Below, one piece after another: positions 34,104 through 42,561 of a DNA stretch of 64,000 nucleotides. Each line of letters starts with the position of its first letter. Within the stretch, counting starts at the first letter, position 1. The translations under genes were made by a program, and so were the position numbers. This DNA comes from an uncultured Spirochaetaceae bacterium (lineage in GTDB: Bacteria; Spirochaetota; Spirochaetia; Sphaerochaetales; Sphaerochaetaceae), in the NCBI GenBank assembly GCA_944389075.1, contig CALXLA010000028.1:1-64000 (forward strand), in the 5' to 3' direction. The notes under the pieces are model-generated. The model saw only the letters and a list, made by a program, of their open reading frames with translations, was not told the origin of the DNA and searched no databases.

Positions 34104-34162
34104 TCACTATGCCCCCGATGAATGTTGATTGCCGGATAATGATAACAGACTAAATGGCATAT

Positions 34163-36880
34163 TCAAGTAGAGATGTATTGATTCAGGAATTCCTGGATTC
34201 TCCCGCATTCACCGCTGCCGTCTGTCCTGAATCTAAGCAAAGGAAATCCATATTTAGAGAATATCGAATCCTTGAGAAGATCCCTCTCATGCTGCCGGCT
34301 CCCCTCCTTATGGTATTGAAAGCCATCCACCTCAATGGCAACAACAGGTTCCTTACCGATTGCCCTGTAAATAAGGAAGTCCACATGAGTACCTGTCCTT
34401 GATAAGTACAGCCTCTCATCTTCAGAGAGAACCGAGGTATCTCTGAAAAGATATCTTACAGGGTAATGGCAGACAACCTTGAATGAATATCTGCTGAGGG
34501 CTGGAGAGCCTATGATGTCCTCTATGGCAGAAAACATCAGGTTTTCAGAATCATAGGATGAGATCTTTCGATGGTTCGCAAGGAACTCCATGCGTGCTTT
34601 TGTCGATTGTTCATACAGCATGTCAAACACGGAAACTATACCAGACTTCATTGACTTGAAGCTGCTATATGATATGTACGAAATCAGATCATGGATGTTG
34701 CTTGCACTGGGCTGCGGATCTGATGAGGCGACAAGGATGAACCGATGCTTTGCGCGCGAAACCGCAACATTGATAAGCATCGGAGAGTCCGAGAACTCAG
34801 TTATGATATCGTCTGATGTGGAGAATATTATCGTATCCATCTCCCTGCCCTGGAAGCTGTGTATGGTATCCACCTTGATATCATCACGTCCGATTACGCT
34901 TCTGATAAGCCTGACATTGTTCTGATAAGGAGTGATGATGCCTATGCTTCCGGCATCTTCCGGTAGAGATGGCAGAACTTCCTTTGCTATCACTTCAGCC
35001 TGACGGAGATTCGCATGCTCCCTGCTATGATGTCCTGGGGCAGTCAGAAAGAGCTCAATCTCATCTTTTCTCTTCTCATCATCTGTCATGATGATAAGCT
35101 CATTGCCATAGAACTTCTCATTGCAGAATCCGATTATCCTGGGCTGGCATCTGTAATGCTCACGGAGCATGACAGATGGAATATCCGGAAATAATGCACA
35201 GACAGAAGCAAGAAATGATTCCGATGAGTATTTATATGGTTCCGGCAGGTCATATTTCATGAAAACTGATTCTGCATATTTCCTATCCGCTTCTGTCACC
35301 ACGTTCTGCAGCTGTCTGATATCACCTACGGTGACCGCATTCTTCGCAGAAAGAAGGGAAAGCGCACCTGTGGCGATATCGCACTGGGAAGCCTCATCGA
35401 TAATCACATAATCATACATGCGGGATCTAAGTGATGAAGATGATGAGAATGATGTGCTTGTTATTATCGGATACTCAGCAAGAACGCTATCCGGCGAATA
35501 CCATAAATCATCCTCAGTGAACACTTGCCGTGATGTCTTCTCGCCAAACCGATTGTACAGAAAAGCTTTCAGGATCCGGAGTGACATATCCGACAGCTCT
35601 TTCTGCTTCCCTCCCATATCAAAACCAGAAATCATGCCATCAAGTGAATCAATCTCATCCTGCAGTTCCTTCCTGCGGATGCGATAGAACTCCGTCTGAA
35701 GTCCTGTAAGTATATCCTGACCAGAGCTGGAAGACTTCTTCCATGTCAGTACCTTGCGGAAGAATACAGCAGCAATCCGTTTCGCTATCGACAGACGTTC
35801 ATGGCTCTGGAAATAAATACTGTATCTCTGCAGCAGGGAAATCAGCTTCTGGCTTGGCATGGTGCATCTGCCGGAATTATCCAATCCTGTGGAAAACGAT
35901 GAGAAATGGGCGCTTTCAGCATCAATCTGAGAAAGTTCCGCAATCTTATTCTGACGGCTTTCCTGTATCTCATAATACTTATCAAGAGACTCGCTCAGTT
36001 TCCTGATCCTGGATATTCCATCCCGTATTTTCTCTGCAGTCATCTTCCAGTCTGAGATATCAGGATATGTTCCTGTCTGTGAAGTCAGAAACAGTTTCTT
36101 ATTGTCAGAACTTCCCAGTGAAGCCACAAGAAACGAAAGACCATATCCTTCGAGCTTCTCCCTGACATTATCAACTGCGGAATTGTTGTTCGATACAAGT
36201 TCTGCTGTCTTATTCTGGACAAGCAGATTCGCGATAATCGTGAGTATGGTCTGAGTCTTACCTGTCCCCGGAGGCCCCTGCACTACGCTGAGCTTGTTGG
36301 ACAAAGCATTCTCCACAGCCTTTTTCTGGCTCTTGTTGCATCCAAATGGATAGATGATGAATGAAGGCTTTTCCGATACTGATTCATCATTTTTCCCGGA
36401 AAGGTAACGTGCAAGTGCTGATTCCTCATCCACGAAATCAATCTGCCTGTATCGCTTCGCAAGGAGACGGTTCCCTTCCTCATCTGCTATCGGATTCACG
36501 AAAGAGACTTCTTTCAGATATAAAAGAACATCAGAGGCTCTGCTATCTTCCAGCACAGAGCGCGATACCGACAGATTCTCGCTCTTTAGCAGATAATGGT
36601 CTTCTCCCCTTTCAAGATACCAGTAGCCGGCTTCCGCATATTTGTAAATACCAGTCAATCCGGAGAACTGCTTACCCTTATATGTCACATAGCAGAAATC
36701 AGGGTTGAGAATCTCTGGCTTGCAAATCTGCACATCGCTCTGTTTATAGTTGTATTCTTTCCCATCATTGTCAGAGAAACGCACATGATAAAGACCTGCC
36801 TTTCTGTCCAATGACAGCGACAAGATATTCTCAGTACGTTCCTGGCCTTTAAGGAATACAAGACATTCAGCTCTATCCAT
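34163..36880 (-). CDS. SF1 helicase with C-terminal PD-(D/E)XK nuclease-like domain
   Basis: A 905-residue protein of the DNA2/NAM7 (SF1B) class. Walker A is VQGPPGTGKTQTILTIIA near residue 205, motif II YVIIDEASQCDIATGALSL near 495, motif III AVTVGDIRQLQN, motif V KVDTIHSFQGREMDTIIFS near 690, and motif VI INVAVSRAKHRFILVASSD. Residues about 820-890 read THVDFLIYRAIGKEPVVAIEVDGFQYHKE, a D-x(n)-E-x-D-G-x-x-H nuclease pattern like DUF2726/Vsr-type endonucleases. The N-terminal 190 residues are a separate beta-rich region. Such single-gene helicase-nucleases are often found in antiphage islands; no other defence gene is adjacent, so that role is inference. TTGTGG-N17-GATAAT lies eight bases before the ATG. 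Confidence 0.85.
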   Translation of the reverse strand: MDRAECLVFLKGQERTENILSLSLDRKAGLYHVRFSDNDGKEYNYKQSDVQICKPEILNPDFCYVTYKGKQFSGLTGIYKYAEAGYWYLERGEDHYLLKSENLSVSRSVLEDSRASDVLLYLKEVSFVNPIADEEGNRLLAKRYRQIDFVDEESALARYLSGKNDESVSEKPSFIIYPFGCNKSQKKAVENALSNKLSVVQGPPGTGKTQTILTIIANLLVQNKTAELVSNNNSAVDNVREKLEGYGLSFLVASLGSSDNKKLFLTSQTGTYPDISDWKMTAEKIRDGISRIRKLSESLDKYYEIQESRQNKIAELSQIDAESAHFSSFSTGLDNSGRCTMPSQKLISLLQRYSIYFQSHERLSIAKRIAAVFFRKVLTWKKSSSSGQDILTGLQTEFYRIRRKELQDEIDSLDGMISGFDMGGKQKELSDMSLRILKAFLYNRFGEKTSRQVFTEDDLWYSPDSVLAEYPIITSTSFSSSSSLRSRMYDYVIIDEASQCDIATGALSLLSAKNAVTVGDIRQLQNVVTEADRKYAESVFMKYDLPEPYKYSSESFLASVCALFPDIPSVMLREHYRCQPRIIGFCNEKFYGNELIIMTDDEKRKDEIELFLTAPGHHSREHANLRQAEVIAKEVLPSLPEDAGSIGIITPYQNNVRLIRSVIGRDDIKVDTIHSFQGREMDTIIFSTSDDIITEFSDSPMLINVAVSRAKHRFILVASSDPQPSASNIHDLISYISYSSFKSMKSGIVSVFDMLYEQSTKARMEFLANHRKISSYDSENLMFSAIEDIIGSPALSRYSFKVVCHYPVRYLFRDTSVLSEDERLYLSRTGTHVDFLIYRAIGKEPVVAIEVDGFQYHKEGSRQHERDLLKDSIFSKYGFPLLRFRTDGSGECGRIQEFLNQYIST

Positions 36881-36888
36881 CTATGATG

Positions 36889-36917
36889 ATTATCAGGTCT
36901 GGAGGCATTATCCACAA
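36889..36917 (-). promoter_or_regulatory. Promoter of the helicase-nuclease gene, near-leaderless
   Basis: TTGTGG (top 36912-36917), spacer 17, GATAAT (top 36889-36894); ATG at 36880 follows eight bases after the -10 with no ribosome-binding site. Confidence 0.45.
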
Positions 36918-37103
36918 GGCCGAAGGAATGGATGCTTCCCTAATCATAAGATCTCCGATACGCCTCACATACCGCGAAGATGTTGCATATTCCCCAGAAT
37001 GAATCTGATTGCCCATTGATACGGGACATATTCATTATTTTCATATTGATATTGATATAAATAATGATATCCAAACAATTTGGAAAACAGCGAGGAGGTA
37101 AGG

Positions 37104-37958
37104 ATGAAGAAAAAAATCGTACCGGTTCTATTGATTGCATATCTTGCGCTACCTGGAATCTTAATGGGTCAGGCAGAATATAAAGAACCACTGAAGAGCT
37201 ATACAAGGACAGAGCTTCATATCGATAATCAGGGAGAAGACCTGTATGGGGAATTATATCTCCCTGAGACAGTAGATGAGAAGGTTCCACTTGTAATCCT
37301 GACCAATGGTTTGGGTGGTACCTGCGCCGGCGGTGAACGATATGCCACACGTTTTGCGGACATGGGAATCGCAACCTACTGCTATGACCTGCGTTTCGCA
37401 TCTCCGAACAGCCGCAGCAATAATGACACGACAAAGCTATCACCTCTTACCGTGCAATCTGATCTGCAGGCCATAATCAATGCTTCTAAAACATGGGATT
37501 TCGTAGATACATCAAATGTCTTCCTGATGGGATACAGTCTTGGCGGACTGACATCGGCCATTACATCTCCAGAGAATATGGACTACATCAAAGCGGAAAT
37601 CCTTTTCTATCCAGCATTTGTGATACAGGATGCTGTGGCAGAACTCTATGCAATGGGAGATGATATGCCAGAGACATTCGAGATCACAGGCGTAACCCTC
37701 GGCAGGAATCTGGTTGAAGCTACGGTAAACTATGACTTATATGCGCAGGCTGAGAAGTTCACAAAGGATGTGCTACTGATTCATGGCGATGCAGATCCGA
37801 TTGTGCCTATTCAATATTCAGAGCACCTGAGAGATGAACTTGCTTCCGTCGAGTATCATGTAATCAAAGATGGAGTGCATAGTTTCCAGGGCGAGCATTT
37901 TGAGCAGGCAATGGGATATGTAGAGGATTTCCTGCTCAGGGAAATCAATACGATATAA
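37104..37958 (+). CDS. Secreted alpha/beta hydrolase (dienelactone hydrolase/BAAT-like)
   Basis: A 284-residue exported hydrolase. The ATG at 37104 has GAGGAGGTAAGG in front; an in-frame start at 37080 would add eight residues. A signal peptide (KKKIVPVLLIAYLALPGILMGQAEY) is followed by LVILTNGLGGTCAGGERYATRFADMG and a nucleophile elbow VFLMGYSLGGLTSAI near residue 150. An acid is in LLIHGDADPIVPIQYSEHL near 230 and His in VIKDGVHSFQGE near 260. It probably cleaves esters in the periplasm. Substrate unknown. It has a small YczE-like membrane gene after it. Confidence 0.85.
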   Translation: MKKKIVPVLLIAYLALPGILMGQAEYKEPLKSYTRTELHIDNQGEDLYGELYLPETVDEKVPLVILTNGLGGTCAGGERYATRFADMGIATYCYDLRFASPNSRSNNDTTKLSPLTVQSDLQAIINASKTWDFVDTSNVFLMGYSLGGLTSAITSPENMDYIKAEILFYPAFVIQDAVAELYAMGDDMPETFEITGVTLGRNLVEATVNYDLYAQAEKFTKDVLLIHGDADPIVPIQYSEHLRDELASVEYHVIKDGVHSFQGEHFEQAMGYVEDFLLREINTI

Positions 37959-37970
37959 ATAAAGTTAATT

Positions 37971-38006
37971 GCGGAATCCGGGCCGTCTGAGGCGGTCCGC
38001 ACAATT
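37971..38006 (+). terminator. Weak dyad after the hydrolase gene
   Basis: TTGCGGA and TCCGC..CAA flank a GC-rich centre (GGGCCGTC and GGCGG), giving an imperfect hairpin followed by AATTGTTT. It could terminate the hydrolase transcript; the pairing is interrupted, so this is tentative. Confidence 0.3.
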
Positions 38007-38039
38007 GTTTAAAAAGCTTTGGTTGCGGTACAAAAAAGC

Positions 38040-38741
38040 ATGCAACGCAATATTATTGTAAGAATAATGATATACCTCGCCGGACTGGTAATACTGGCAC
38101 TGGGAATAACCCTCAATGTCAAAACAGGTCTTGGCGTTTCACCTATAATCTCTGTTGCCCATGTCTTCGCAGTGATTTTCTCCCTTCCTATCGGGGATGC
38201 CGCATTTGTCCTGTACACTGTTTTCGTAATTGCGGAGATATGCATTCATATTCATCTGCATAGAACCGACAACGCTCTTCCGATAAAATCCATTATCATA
38301 AAAGATATTCTGCAGTTGCCGCTTTCTCTGGTCTTCACTAGGGTGATGAATACTTTCGAGTACATGATACCTCAGCTTGACCAGTTGCCAGATACAGCGT
38401 TTTTCGGAACATTCGGCGGCCGTATTCTCGCACTTCTATTCGCTATTGCTGCAACAGGGATTGGTGCAGCAGCTTCTCTGGATATGAGGATTGTTCCGAA
38501 TCCCGGAGATGGAATTGTCCAGGCGATTTCAGACTTATCTGGAAAAGAGACCGGCCTTGTGAAGAACATATTCGATGGATTCAATGTTGCGCTATCGATC
38601 ATGCTAGGCCTTTTATTCGCAAAAGGGATTGTTGGCATAGGAATCGGAACGATAATCGCATTCCTGGTAGTGGGCAGATTTGTTGCCATTTTCAACAGGT
38701 TCTGCTTCCCTTTCATCAGGTCAGTAGTTGCGGATTCCTGA
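38040..38741 (+). CDS. YczE/YitT-like membrane protein
   Basis: A 233-residue protein with five to six predicted segments. YLAGLVILALGITLNVKTGLGVSPIISVAHVFA near residue 13-44 and MRIVPNPGDGIVQAISDLSGKETGLVKNIFDG near 150-180 match the YczE/YyaS family of integral membrane proteins, whose biochemical role is unknown. Two starts are possible: ATG at 38040, five bases after TACAAA of a TTGTTT-N18-TACAAA promoter-like pair (38005-38034), or TTG at 38019 in that promoter. The first is used. It is the last plus-strand gene before the tRNA. Confidence 0.75.
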   Translation: MQRNIIVRIMIYLAGLVILALGITLNVKTGLGVSPIISVAHVFAVIFSLPIGDAAFVLYTVFVIAEICIHIHLHRTDNALPIKSIIIKDILQLPLSLVFTRVMNTFEYMIPQLDQLPDTAFFGTFGGRILALLFAIAATGIGAAASLDMRIVPNPGDGIVQAISDLSGKETGLVKNIFDGFNVALSIMLGLLFAKGIVGIGIGTIIAFLVVGRFVAIFNRFCFPFIRSVVADS

Positions 38742-38999
38742 AATGATATGTTCAAGGCTCTGAACTCAACAGTTCTGATACTGATGCGAAATCAATAAGC
38801 CATCTCCTCTGTCCTTCACATCAATGATTCAGGGATAACATCTGTATTTTCTTCTTGCTTTAACAATACAGTTTCTATGATTTCCAGCTGTCCGTTCATT
38901 TTTTTCAAATAATCTTGAATTATATTTTCAGTAGAAAAAATTGGAAATTAAAAAAAAGTATTTACATGTGTTTTCAAATATGCTAATTTATTTGAGCTT
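38742..38999. other. AT-rich intergenic with tRNA promoter
   Basis: No coding signal is apparent. The right end contains the tRNA promoter: TTTACA (38961-38966), 17-base spacer, TAATTT (38984-38989), ten bases before the tRNA. Confidence 0.5.
38961..38989 (+). promoter_or_regulatory. Promoter of tRNA-Val
   Basis: TTTACA and TAATTT spaced by 17 bases, with the transcript start expected about 38996, four bases before the tRNA 5' end. Confidence 0.55.
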
Positions 39000-39071
39000 G
39001 GGCGGTTAACTCAGCGGGAGAGTGTCACGTTGACATCGTGGAAGTCGCCAGTTCAATCCTGGCATCGCCCA
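39000..39071 (+). tRNA. tRNA-Val (anticodon GAC)
   Basis: A complete cloverleaf can be drawn. The acceptor arm GGGCGGT pairs with ATCGCCC (one G-T), the anticodon stem TCACG/CGTGG surrounds the loop TTGACAT with anticodon GAC, and the T-arm is GCCAG-TTCAATC-CTGGC. The discriminator is A at 39071. CCA is not encoded. The T-loop reads TTCAATC, and GAC decodes GUC (and GUU) valine codons. Confidence 0.93.
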
Positions 39072-39073
39072 CT

Positions 39074-39117
39074 AAGGCTTATTCTATTCCAGATAAGGAA
39101 TTGGATAAGCTTTTTTT
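39074..39117 (+). terminator. tRNA transcript terminator
   Basis: AAGGCTTATTCTATTCC (39074-39090) pairs with GGAATTGGATAAGCTTT (39097-39113) over 17 positions with two wobble pairs and one mismatch, then a run of T (39111-39117). Confidence 0.75.
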
Positions 39118-39120
39118 CTT

Positions 39121-39225
39121 TGTCCGATACCATTAAAAACAGAGATGGGCACTAAACTGGGCACTAAAGATTCTGAAATTTCTTCTCAGGAATGTATTGA
39201 AGGTCATTTTCTGTACAATCCATAA
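39121..39225 (+). pseudogene. Possible integrase C-terminal scar next to tRNA-Val
   Basis: The frame 39121-39225 reads CPIPLKTEMGTKLGTKDSEI...NP and stops at TAA. The MGTKLGTK repeat resembles the extreme C-terminus of many phage tyrosine recombinases. It starts 50 bases after the tRNA 3' end, where such integrases usually sit after insertion. There is no recombinase catalytic domain, so at most a 3' remnant survives. The evidence is a short motif plus location and is weak. Confidence 0.3.
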
Positions 39226-39313
39226 GCTTTTGATAATTTATCGTAAATTTACCAAATAATTATTTGATAGAAATATGACAAAGTTTATAACAACTTATCT
39301 AGAAGGAAAGAAA

Positions 39314-39583
39314 ATGAACTTCAACCACGAGAGAAATGATTTTTTTGGAATTTCCGATCTTGTCAGACTGAAGAAAGATACGGAATGCTATGACTTTGCC
39401 AATGATGATGAGAAAATCACTCTAAAAGCCGGAATCGAAATGTATGTAGTTGACATCCTTCGTGATGATGTTGTCACCATAGAACTATACGATGGCGAAC
39501 ATAACTATATGGCAGATGTCAGGAATGAGGATATAGAACTTGCAAAAAGAGGATGCACCTATTTCCCGGACTTCAAGGAATGA
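39314..39583 (+). CDS. Small hypothetical protein, possibly SH3-like
   Basis: An 89-residue protein. The ATG at 39314 has AAGGA eight bases before it; an upstream ATG at 39275 lacks one and would add 13 residues. DLVRLKKDTECYDFANDDEKITLKAGIEMYVVDILRDDVVTIELYDGEHNYMADVRNEDIEL resembles the small beta-barrel of DUF4926-type proteins, which have this alternation of hydrophobic and turn residues. No function can be assigned. It is isolated, between the tRNA and the SMS operon. Confidence 0.6.
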   Translation: MNFNHERNDFFGISDLVRLKKDTECYDFANDDEKITLKAGIEMYVVDILRDDVVTIELYDGEHNYMADVRNEDIELAKRGCTYFPDFKE

Positions 39584-39903
39584 ACATATTATGTCCACAA
39601 ACATGAGATATTTTATCTATCCTGATTCTTATGCTGTACATTAAATATACAGCATATCCAAAAGCTTATTATATTCAGCAGACAATTGAATCCAAAGCAG
39701 AAAGAATAATAAGGACTGATAACTAATAACAACTATAAAGATTAATTATTTATAATGTATTGAATTACAAAACAAGTTCTGGTTTATGGTCTTCTGCTTT
39801 ATCTTTTATTTTGTAAACTCGCGAATGAATTTGTTTGACTTCCGTACTAATATGACTGACGGCGAAAGAATGGCCACCAGTTTTTTCTGATGGCCGATAT
39901 ATA
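39584..39903. other. Intergenic region, AT-rich
   Basis: About 320 bases with no convincing ORF or RNA. The right end holds the terminator of the SmsB gene. The sequence from 39600 to 39780 is strongly AT-rich with scattered short direct repeats (TAATAACAACTATAAAG, TATTATATTC) but no clear regulatory motif. Confidence 0.55.
39872..39895 (-). terminator. Terminator of the SMS Fe-S operon
   Basis: GGCCATCAG-AAAAAA-CTGGTGGCC (minus strand) gives a nine-pair stem with one G-T wobble, followed by ATTCTTTC, 9 bases after the SmsB stop. Confidence 0.7.
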
Positions 39904-40821
39904 TTATTTCAGGAAGCCTCTTATTATCCTTTCCTCTGCCTGTTCTTCTGTCAGGCCGAAAGTCTTCAGCTTGAGGATCTGTTCTCCTGCAATCTTACCG
40001 ATAGCAGCTTCATGGATAAGGGCTGCATCGATATCATTCGCATCGAGCTGAGGAGATGCGCTTACCTTTCCGTTGCCTGTTATGATTGCATCGCATTCGC
40101 TGTGTCCTGAACATGGCGCATTGCCCCTGATCACCGAATGGAAGGCCTGATAGGAATCATCCTTTGCGACAGATCTTGAGATAAGATCGACTGAGCTGTC
40201 TTTTCCATCCATATCCACTGCGAACTCAGTTGAAGCCCTCTGCTCCTTCTCTGTAAGCAGGCGCTCGTGAACGACAAGTCTGCCACCATCAGCAACAGAA
40301 GCGCGCGTAACCCGCTTTGAATCAGTCACACCGCCTATCTGGGAAGTATCCATCTCCATTGAGGCGTTCTTGCCGATCTCTATCACTGTCACAGGATCTA
40401 TCGTCTTGCGGCCTATGCCCTTTCCAAGACCTATATGCTTCTCTTCATAAAGGACATGGGAACCTTCACCGATCACGAACCTGTGTATTCCATTATGACG
40501 GGCTGGCTCACCTGTATCATTGTGCACACCGCAGCCTGCTATTATCTTTATATCGCAATCCTTTCCGATGAAGAAATCATTATAGACAACATCATCAAGT
40601 CCGGGGACTGTCACACAGGCAGGAATCGCAAGAGTCTCTCCCTTAGTGCCATCATCAACGTGGATATCAAGGCCAGGCTTGTCCTTCTTGGGCTCGATAT
40701 GGATATGCTCTGAGCTCATCCTGGAAATAGACTGCCCGTTCTCTCTGATTGAATATGCACCGCAGAATGATCCTTTCCAGTCCGAAACTATCTTCAGTAT
40801 CTCTTCTGTATTCTGATTCAT
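39904..40821 (-). CDS. SufB/SufD family Fe-S assembly protein (SmsB type)
   Basis: A 305-residue protein, half the length of SufB/SufD from E. coli (about 420-495), with the SufBD beta-helix core: ADGGRLVVHERLLTEKEQRASTEFAVDMDGKDSSVDLISRSVAKDDSYQAFHSVIRGNAPCSGHSECDAIITGNG near residues 175-250 and GKIAGEQILKLKTFGLTEEQAEERIIRGFL at the C-terminus. The Cys and the HEAAIGKIAGEQ motif are expected of a scaffold. The ATG at 40821 with GGGAGGCGAGGC in front overlaps the ATPase stop (ATGA). With the preceding ABC ATPase it matches the minimal SMS (SmsC-SmsB) Fe-S assembly system of anaerobes. Confidence 0.88.
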   Translation of the reverse strand: MNQNTEEILKIVSDWKGSFCGAYSIRENGQSISRMSSEHIHIEPKKDKPGLDIHVDDGTKGETLAIPACVTVPGLDDVVYNDFFIGKDCDIKIIAGCGVHNDTGEPARHNGIHRFVIGEGSHVLYEEKHIGLGKGIGRKTIDPVTVIEIGKNASMEMDTSQIGGVTDSKRVTRASVADGGRLVVHERLLTEKEQRASTEFAVDMDGKDSSVDLISRSVAKDDSYQAFHSVIRGNAPCSGHSECDAIITGNGKVSASPQLDANDIDAALIHEAAIGKIAGEQILKLKTFGLTEEQAEERIIRGFLK

Positions 40822-41543
40822 GCCTCGCCTCCCATGCCATGAGCCGGACACCTAGGACATTTCGCATCGGAAAGAAGAGACGGAAGTATATCCACGGCAC
40901 TGCCTTCCTCGCGTATCCTGCCCTTCTCTATCACGGCAATCCTGTCAGCTACACGCAGGATCCTCTCCTGATGGGAGATTATCACCTGAGCCATGTTCTC
41001 TCCCTTCATATCCTCGAATGCATCGATAAGTCCCGCAAAGGACCAGAGATCAATTCCAGCCTCCGGTTCATCGAAAATAGCAATCTTCGAATGTCTGGCA
41101 AGAACAGATGCGATCTCTATTCTCTTTATCTCGCCGCCAGAGAGAGATGCATTCACTTCCCTGTCCTCATAATCCCTTGCGCAGAGTCCGACCTTCGAAA
41201 GAAGGAGACAGAGATGCTCCTCATCCAGAGTATCGCCGGAAGCAATCTCCAGAAGGTCTTTTACGCTGATTCCCTTGAATCTCACAGGTTGCTGGAATGC
41301 ATAGCTGATTCCTTTTCTCGCACGCTCTGTGACATCCAGATCCGTTATATCTTCACCATCAAGGAAGATCCTTCCCTGAGATGGCTTCTCAATTCCGGCG
41401 ATTATCTTCGCCAGAGTTGTCTTGCCGCCGCCATTAGGTCCTGTGATTGCCATGAGCCCCTTATCAGGAATGACAAGGTTGACAGACTCAAGCACATCAC
41501 GGCCATCTGGCGCGTTCCATGATAGGTTCCTTAGTTCAAGCAT
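40818..41543 (-). CDS. SufC-like ATPase (SmsC type)
   Basis: A 241-residue ABC ATPase. Walker A is TGPNGGGKTTLAKIIAG near residue 35, the SufC-style Q-loop is YAFQQPVRFKGISV, signature SLSGGEIKRIEIAS near 133 and Walker B AIFDEPEAGID near 156, followed by the family-typical QVIISHQERILRVADRIAVIEKG. It drives Fe-S cluster assembly with SmsB. It has an extra C-terminal tail with KCPRCPAHG, a C-x2-C pair absent from canonical SufC. No Shine-Dalgarno; TATTAT lies 11 bases before the ATG. Confidence 0.9.
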   Translation of the reverse strand: MLELRNLSWNAPDGRDVLESVNLVIPDKGLMAITGPNGGGKTTLAKIIAGIEKPSQGRIFLDGEDITDLDVTERARKGISYAFQQPVRFKGISVKDLLEIASGDTLDEEHLCLLLSKVGLCARDYEDREVNASLSGGEIKRIEIASVLARHSKIAIFDEPEAGIDLWSFAGLIDAFEDMKGENMAQVIISHQERILRVADRIAVIEKGRIREEGSAVDILPSLLSDAKCPRCPAHGMGGEA

Positions 41544-41639
41544 ACATCAGGAAGATAATACAAAGCCGATTCCAAGAAAAGGACAATTATGAATTACAAT
41601 TATCATATAATTATTCATTCCGATTAAGGAATTATTATA

Positions 41640-42552
41640 TCATCTAATATTTTCTTTAATGAACTTCACTCTCTTACCGATCATTTTGTCAGACAATGAA
41701 TTGCGGAAAAGCTGGTCAAATCCATGGCAGCTTCCTTTCACAAAATGGTAATCCACAGGAACGCCGGCAGTATTGAGACGTTCAGCATACTCTGAACCTT
41801 CATCGCGAAGACTGTCATATTCCTCAACCTCGATATATGTCCTTGGGAGAGATGAGAGATCATTACATTCAGAGGGGCTGGTATCTGCATCGAGAATTGA
41901 CCACATCTTTTCAGAAAGCTTTGCATTCCATATTGGACTATCCCGGAATGTCTTCATCGATTCTGTCGAAAGCCTGCGGTCAAGGACAGGATACACAAGC
42001 ATCTGGAACTTCAGGCTGAACCCATTATCCCTTGCCCAAATCGCAAGAGATGCGGCAAGGCATCCTCCTGCGCTGTCTCCGCCTACGGCAATGGATGTGA
42101 AGCCCATATTCCCAGCTGCATACAAAAACGCCTTTACTGCATCCTCTTCCTGTGCAGGATATGGATATCTGTCACTTGTCCGGTATCGAGGGACCATGAC
42201 CGCGCACCCTGCTTCCGCTGCATATCTCGCGCAGATGCGGAAAAGTCCGTGGGCTTGCCTCGAAGAAGAAACCTCCGCCATGAAGATAAAACAGCAATGG
42301 CAGGTCATCCTTGCCTTCAGGCCTGAAAAGCACAAATGGCACACCCGAAGCAATGCCATTCTCTACAGAAAGGCCATCTGGCAGCTTCGGGAACGGAAGA
42401 TGAGTCAGGAATGAATTCGAAAGATGAAGGAAGGGCTTTGAAAGCGCAAATGATGGAAGAAGCAATGGAGACAAAATGCGGAGCATCCCTGCAAGAGGAT
42501 ACTTCCGCATTCTATATATGCACCATAAAAAGAGCAGTACAGCTATGATCAT
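41640..42552 (-). pseudogene. Alpha/beta hydrolase (HSL/esterase type) with a frameshift
   Basis: One hydrolase gene is split into two frames. The upstream frame (from 42552) encodes a signal/anchor region and the oxyanion motif YLHGGGFFF near residue 90 before running on into SPRTFPHLR. The other frame (down to 41640) carries the rest: SRQAHGLFRICARYAAEAG, then VGGDSAGGCLAASL (nucleophile), and ends in DYHFVKGSCHGFDQLFRN (catalytic His). Reading one base less near 42260 (a CCC run) gives a continuous HGGGFFFEASHGLFRI. It is a lesion or a sequencing error; the bacterial hormone-sensitive-lipase family is clear. It directly follows the DUF4867 gene (nine bases). Confidence 0.75.
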
Positions 42553-42561
42553 CGAAGGTGA

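Noticed and set aside
40749-41522. Plus-strand open frame of 257 codons
   Set aside because: Antisense to the SufC-like gene, whose Walker motifs are intact.
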